NCBI GenBank assembly: GCA_016219275.1
Contig: JACRBM010000052.1
Coordinates: forward strand, 1 to 64,000
Source of the DNA: Chloroflexota bacterium
GTDB lineage: Bacteria; Chloroflexota; Anaerolineae; UBA4142
Reading direction: 5' to 3'
DNA length: 64,000 bases
Part shown: positions 61,913 through 64,000 of the stretch, in pieces
Layout of the letters: every line of letters begins with the position of its first letter
Numbering within the stretch: position 1 is the stretch's first letter
Translations under genes and position numbers: made by a program
The notes under the pieces: generated by a model
Told to the model about the DNA's origin: nothing
Database searches by the model: none
The model's input: the letters and a program-made list of their open reading frames with translations, nothing else

Positions 61913-62061
61913 ATGCAAAATCGTGGGGCAATTTTCCAAAATTGCCAAACAGAATCCGCGTTTGGCGAAGGTGTTGAGAAGGACACGGAATTGGTAAAGG
62001 TCTAAAATATTTGTGACGTTGGGGGACGAAACGAGAACTTGCTGAACGCCGCCAAACACAC

Positions 62062-62144
62062 GCTTGCTGATTCCGCCCGGGCGCGCAATTTTTGGCGTCG
62101 TAGTTTTTCATCCGCAATGTACGTTCGGCGGAATCAGCAAGCGT
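62062..62144. repeat. CGCTTGCTGATTCCGCC miniature inverted-repeat element
   Basis: 83 bp, with perfect 17-bp arms at 62062-62078 and 62128-62144. It lies in the roughly 310-bp gap between the AT-rich gene and the kinase gene, where no other gene is seen. A CTTCTGGCTTCTGGCTTCTGAATTCTGA direct repeat follows at about 62175-62208. Confidence 0.7.
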
Positions 62145-62221
62145 TAGCGTTCTACCAACATCTCATTCTGAATACTGACTTCTGGCTTCTGGCTTCTGAA
62201 TTCTGACTACCGATTCCAACC

Positions 62222-62782
62222 ATGTCCCGTCCTCTCCTCCTCATCGTCACCGGTCCACCGGGCGCGGGCAAGACAACGCTCGCGCGGAAAATCGCACGCG
62301 AGTTTCGCTTGCCACTCATCGCCAAAGACGACATCAAAGAAACGTTGTTCGACACACTCGGCTGGAAGGATCGCGAATGGTCGAAGCAGTTGGGCGGCGC
62401 AACGTACGAACTGATCTACTATTTCGTCGAGACTCTGCTGTCCGCCGGGCAATCGCTCATCGTCGAGAGCAATTTTTCGGAAGGCGCGACGCCGCGATTC
62501 CGTGCGTGGCAAACCAAGTACGATTTGGCGATTTTGCGAATTCTGCTACAATGTGACCGCGCGATTCTGCTCGAACGCTTCAAATCGCGCTGGTCATCCG
62601 GCGAACGGCATCCCGGACACGTGGATCACGAGTCGAGCGACGCCGAGATTGCAGCGATCCTCGAACGCAACGAACGCGCACTCGACCTCGACAGTATGTT
62701 GATCGAGATTGATACGACGAATTTCGAGGCGATTGATTACGCGGGATTGTTTGATGCGGTGCGACGCGCAATGCTGAGTTAG
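62222..62782 (+). CDS. P-loop kinase-like ATPase
   Basis: 186 aa. The Walker A motif GPPGAGKTTLA is at the N-terminus (about residue 11). KDDIKETLFDTLG and VESNFSEGATPRFRAW fit the zeta-toxin/AAA-type small-molecule kinase class, with a late ILLQCDRAILLERFKSRW (phosphate-binding Arg). Substrate unknown. Confidence 0.82.
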   Translation: MSRPLLLIVTGPPGAGKTTLARKIAREFRLPLIAKDDIKETLFDTLGWKDREWSKQLGGATYELIYYFVETLLSAGQSLIVESNFSEGATPRFRAWQTKYDLAILRILLQCDRAILLERFKSRWSSGERHPGHVDHESSDAEIAAILERNERALDLDSMLIEIDTTNFEAIDYAGLFDAVRRAMLS

Positions 62783-62805
62783 CAATCTACTGCGGACGGT
62801 GCAAT

Positions 62806-63087
62806 ATGGAACTCACCTTTGAATGGGACGCCGCCAAAGCGCAAGAGAATCTCGCCAAACACAAAATCAGTTTTTAGGAAGCCAAGACGATTTTCAACGA
62901 CCCTTTTCTGTGGATGTTCCCTGACCCGGATCATTCTGACGCGGAACAACGTTTCATCAGCATCGGTTATTCTTCACGCAGACGCGTCTTGGTTGTGAGC
63001 CACACCGAGCGGGGCAAGAATATTCGAATGAGTAGTTGCCGCAAGGCGACTGCAACTGAACGGAGAGCGTATGAAGAAGGAAATTAA
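62806..63087 (+). pseudogene. BrnT-type toxin gene with an internal stop
   Basis: The 93-codon frame reads FEWDAAKAQENLAKHKISF, then TAG at 62875-62877 (codon 24), then EAKTIFNDP ... RFISIGYSSRRRVLVVSHTERGKNIR ... ATATERRAYEEGN. The BrnT RNase pattern is otherwise intact. The family often has Glu after KHxxSF, and a GAG-to-TAG change would explain the stop. Its last 17 nt overlap the next gene, the layout of a toxin-antitoxin pair. Confidence 0.85.
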
Positions 63088-63373
63088 AACCACTCACCCA
63101 GCCCGTGACGACATGCGTCCAGAATATGATTTCAAAAACATGCGCAGAGGCGTGCGCGGCAAGTACTACAAGGACTATCGCGCTGGGCATACCGTCAAGA
63201 TTCATCGCACCGATGGAACGACGCTCGTTCAACACTTCCAACTTGAAGAGGGCGCAGTCTTGCTGGAACCGGATGTACGCAAATACTTTCCTGATTCCCA
63301 GGCAGTGAACCAAGCTTTGCGCGGACTCATCGCGTTACTACCCAAAAAACCAAGCCCTAAAACAAAAGCATGA
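63071..63373 (+). CDS. Antitoxin-like protein paired with the broken BrnT
   Basis: 100 aa. RPEYDFKNMRRGVRGKYYKD, a TVKIHRTDGTTLVQHFQLEE insert, and GAVLLEPDVRKYFPDSQAVN match the antitoxin-like family of 8906-9154. It overlaps the end of the brnT frame. It is intact although its toxin is not, so it may be an orphan antitoxin or a regulator. Confidence 0.72.
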   Translation: MKKEIKTTHPARDDMRPEYDFKNMRRGVRGKYYKDYRAGHTVKIHRTDGTTLVQHFQLEEGAVLLEPDVRKYFPDSQAVNQALRGLIALLPKKPSPKTKA

Positions 63374-63407
63374 GCCGTTTGTATATTCGCTTTGGGAAAC
63401 ACGCTCG

Positions 63408-64000
63408 ATGAAACTACTCACCCTGTTTCTTTTGCTAACGATGCCCATGCGCATCTACAAAGATACGACGTTGCCGCCGAACGGCGAGTACCGCCAACCC
63501 GTCATTATCATGGCGGATAACGTCACGCTCAATTGCCAGAACTCGGCGATCATCGGCGACACGGTGGGCGTGGGTATTTTGATCCAGAATCGGCGGAACG
63601 TGACGATTCGCAATTGTCGCGTGCGCGGCTGGGATGTGGGGATGTACGTCGTGCGCGGGAACGGTTTCCGATTCGAGAACAATGATTTCAGCGGCAACTA
63701 TCTCGACGATAATTCCAACATCGAACACCTCAAACCGATTCCACACGGCGGCATGATCTTGAACGGCATCCAGAATTCACGCGTCGTCGGCAACACGGCG
63801 AACGGCAACATCGCGGGCATTCAAATCATCAACTCGCGACAAATTCTCGTGCAGAGCAACACGACGAGTCGCAATCGCGGCTGGGGGATTTTTCTCTACA
63901 GCACCACGGTGAGCCAGGTCTACTCGAACACCGTGGACTATAACAATCGCAGTTGTCCCGAATGGGGCAAGGACGCGGGATGCGGCGCGGCGGGCATCGT
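63408..64000 (+). CDS. Right-handed beta-helix protein (partial)
   Basis: The frame is open from ATG 63408 to the window end (197 codons seen). A hydrophobic N-terminus (LLTLFLLLTMPM) suggests a signal. The rest has repeating N-x-(V/I)-x-x-N units, such as VTLNCQNSAIIGDTVG and NTANGNIAGIQIINSRQILV, typical of pectate-lyase-like or NosD beta-helix folds. Likely secreted and carbohydrate-related; no catalytic residue can be named. The C-terminus lies outside the window. Confidence 0.75.
   Translation, partial: MKLLTLFLLLTMPMRIYKDTTLPPNGEYRQPVIIMADNVTLNCQNSAIIGDTVGVGILIQNRRNVTIRNCRVRGWDVGMYVVRGNGFRFENNDFSGNYLDDNSNIEHLKPIPHGGMILNGIQNSRVVGNTANGNIAGIQIINSRQILVQSNTTSRNRGWGIFLYSTTVSQVYSNTVDYNNRSCPEWGKDAGCGAAGI

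Overview
This looks like a chromosomal contig from an uncultured Chloroflexota bacterium, probably Anaerolineae-like. The inference rests on an NBR1-Ig/Ig-like lipoprotein, paired V4R-domain proteins, a class II NrdJ with NrdR, a long mraZ-to-ftsZ dcw cluster, GC-rich coding with CGCG-rich codon use, and abundant palindromic intergenic repeats. No 16S rRNA gene is present, so the taxonomy is not proven.

Layout. 0.1-1.2 kb (minus): a small Cys-rich protein, RNase P RNA (rnpB) and tRNA-Lys(TTT). 1.4-13.8 kb (minus): a respiratory complex I operon, nuoA-E-H-(DinB-like)-J-K-(two V4R proteins and AT-rich cargo)-L-M-N, with a consensus promoter before nuoA and a terminator after nuoN. The nuoB, C, D, F, G and I genes are absent from the window. 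14-21.5 kb (plus): an Ig-domain lipoprotein, two Lys/Ala/Pro-rich proteins, a DUF1540-like acidic protein, acetyltransferases, a PgpH-type c-di-AMP phosphodiesterase behind an attenuator-like leader, and ybeY. 21.8-29.1 kb (plus): a cysteine desulfurase-like enzyme, small accessory genes (Uma2, DUF2283, a PIN toxin-antitoxin pair, a STAND-like fragment), glycerate dehydrogenase, a HIT protein and an MFS transporter, separated by miniature inverted-repeat elements. 29.2-36.4 kb: GyrI-like, DUF3786, penicillin acylase and a GT-C-like membrane protein (minus), then an aldo/keto reductase (plus). 36.5-40.9 kb (minus): nrdR followed by an intein-containing nrdJ, under a promoter carrying candidate NrdR boxes. 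41-60.2 kb (minus): the division and cell-wall cluster mraZ-rsmH-ftsL-ftsI-murF-mraY-[nuclease insertion]-murD-ftsW-murG-murC-[membrane protein]-murB-ddl-ftsQ-ftsA-ftsZ, ended by a terminator. 60.3-64 kb (plus): a zinc-ribbon protein, an AT-rich orphan, a P-loop kinase, a broken BrnT toxin with an intact antitoxin-like partner, and the start of a beta-helix protein.

The strongest cross-cutting signal is heavy colonisation by small palindromic repeats. Two copies of one miniature element carry target duplications, one of them nested against a second element. Short palindromes also lie in frame inside murD, murF, a GT-C-like gene and a penicillin acylase gene, and others supply gene ends or upstream ORF extensions. 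A REP-associated transposase remnant sits beside one palindrome inside the nuo operon. Essential operons (nuo and dcw) have taken in co-oriented accessory genes and decaying fragments. No CRISPR array or complete IS was seen.
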